Source: Megascapheus bottae (taxonomy: Eukaryota; Chordata; Mammalia; Rodentia; Geomyidae). From it: a stretch of 64,000 nt of DNA. The position numbers were made by a program, and so were the translations under genes. Within the stretch, counting starts at the first letter, position 1; each line of letters begins with the position of its first letter. The notes below the pieces were generated by a model, which searched no databases, was not told the DNA's origin, and was given only the letters and a program-made list of their open reading frames with translations. The stretch is taken from NCBI GenBank assembly GCA_024803745.1, contig JANJXV010000030.1:196001-260000 (forward strand), given 5' to 3'. Of this stretch, positions 62,400 through 64,000 are shown piece by piece.

Positions 62400-64000
62400 A
62401 GTTTTACTTATCAGTGCTATTTCCTAAGTATGTGTGAACATTTCAATGTAGAAATGAAACCATGACCTCATAGCACAAAGAACTATTATTTCTCTATTAA
62501 AAGATACATTAAAAACATGACTTTAATTTCTGACCCAAAGCAATCTATTTTAGCTACAAAATATTAAGTTAATTTTAGCATTAGCATTCTTTAATCTTTG
62601 AATGTGTCCTTTACCTGAAATTAATAGCATGTGAATGTACTAATCAGTTGTTATGGTCTTTACAGGTTTTACAACTGTGAGGGAAGACCTTACCTTCCCA
62701 GAAAACTAATTAGTAAAAATTTATGTAGTCTCCAGTCAGAAGGTGGCAATCCTGAATGTAAAAACAGAATTATTGCTACCAGTAATCCAGAGCATACTGG
62801 GAGGACTTATGAAATAAACCGGCAGAAATACATGCCTTGGGTTGGTCTAGTGTGCTGGCTGCTACTCTGAAGAGGCCTCAGTACACTCTCAGGCCTGTCC
62901 TAGAGTATAAATGAAAGGCTAACACACTGTTTTCTTTTGAAACTAAATACATTTTAATAGAAAACAAAATACAAAATAACTCTTTCAGAAAACAAACACC
63001 CAATCCTTCTCCCACACATTGGATGTTGTACATCTGGTACACATGTGTGTGCCTGATTCATTCACAACCTGGTCATCAGTGCAGAGTGGGAGCAAATGAT
63101 CACAGGAGAAAAAGCCGGTGAATAAAGTCATTTAGAAACTCAGCGTTTCCTAAAGCTATCTGTGATTAATTCCAAATTATTCTTTAGCATAATCTTTTCT
63201 CGGTGCTAGGGATGAACCAGAGCCTAGCGCATGCTAGGCAAGCGCTGTACTACTGAGCAACATCCCTAGCCTGTCATAATTGTTTTCTTCAGGGGAAAGA
63301 ATTATTGTGCAGCTATGAAAATAATCTTTTCCACCACTACTGCAACTGCCCAATTTCAACTCCACTTCTAGAAACATGTCACCTGGCAGGAGTGTCCCCA
63401 AGAATTCCCTTTCGCCTGATACACGGGGCCACCAAATTCTCTGAATTCCCTGAACCTCAAAATTCCAAGTGTCATTGCCAGTGCCAGGAGGCAAACCTAA
63501 AAGATAATCAGAGAAGGTCCTTCCTCTCTGCCAGTGCTAGGTTTCTTCCTCTCTATAGCAATTATAATAATAACAATGCTAATAAAAAAAAATCCTGGTT
63601 CTCTTGTCATAGAGAAACGGAAAGAATTTGCCAAGACCATCCCTTCCTTTTCTTTTCCTTTGCTGTGCTCACTTCCCTCCAAGGGTGGAGCAGTGGCACC
63701 TCCCTCAGCTGCTCCAGGGAGCCCTCTGCAGCTGCCCCAGCCAAACCCACCAGGGAGAGGATGAGAAAGTGCTTTGCACACGAGGGCAGGCAGGTTCTCT
63801 GAGAACTCACAAGTGACCTCTAGTTCTCACTCAGAGTCTAGATGCCACCTGCCCCATTGCCCTGGGATACTGGGGCTATGTGCAAGAGCTGAGCAGGGAG
63901 GGCCCAGGAGGGGGAAGGGTTGGTTCTTCCACAATCAGGGATTCAGTCTCAGCATGTTCATGACTGTGGCCACGGATCTCCTAGCCCCGGCAGCCCACAA
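62400..64000. other. Right end: no gene recognised
   Basis: Apparently unique sequence with one ID-like minus-strand monomer at about 63200-63275. A 165-codon plus-strand frame (63305-63802) has no recognisable family and overlaps equally long frames on the other strand. Confidence 0.5.

Overview
This is a mammalian nuclear DNA window: long introns with GT-AG junctions, two CpG-island promoters and very dense SINEs. The common dimeric SINE has a tRNA-Ala/ID-like left half and a right half ending in a CCCAGGACTGGCAAAA-type tail. It matches what I recall of IDL-Geo, a SINE restricted to geomyoid rodents (kangaroo rats, pocket mice, pocket gophers). A second dimer joins a 7SL/B1-like left half to a related right half (B1-dID-like). 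A geomyoid rodent is therefore the best guess; the genus cannot be told.

Two protein-coding genes lie in tandem on the minus strand, in the order expected from human chromosome 1q42. NUP133 (positions 264-27496, 3' end off the left edge) encodes a Y-complex nucleoporin. I could place 20 coding exons that join in frame to 948 codons, about 80 percent of the usual protein. ABCB10 (33520-59370, complete) encodes the mitochondrial inner-membrane half ABC transporter. Its 13 coding exons join in frame to 718 residues with every ABC motif intact. Exon limits were set by reading splice consensus and frame by hand.

Layout: 1-27496 is NUP133 exons 20 to 1 with introns full of SINEs, an L1 remnant (about 20.8-21.7 kb) and a 51-bp minisatellite (8.2-8.6 kb). 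27.2-28.2 kb is the NUP133 CpG-island promoter, with three TGACG (CRE/ATF-like) sites and a plus-strand YY1-like site. 28.2-33.5 kb is intergenic DNA plus the ABCB10 3' UTR, which starts with a B1 element a few bases after the stop codon. 33.5-59.4 kb is ABCB10, with 36-bp and 38-bp minisatellites close to the donor sites of exons 5 and 4. 58.8-59.8 kb is the ABCB10 CpG island and first exon, whose presequence carries a 21/42-bp repeat. 59.85-64 kb is repeat-rich DNA upstream of ABCB10 with no gene I can support.

The two genes are not known to act together; their adjacency is conserved synteny. I found no undescribed multi-gene system. The most notable items are the repeat-built ABCB10 presequence, the minisatellites near exon donors, the right-hand module shared by two SINE families, a SINE-in-SINE insertion that orders their activity, and possible divergent transcription from the NUP133 promoter.
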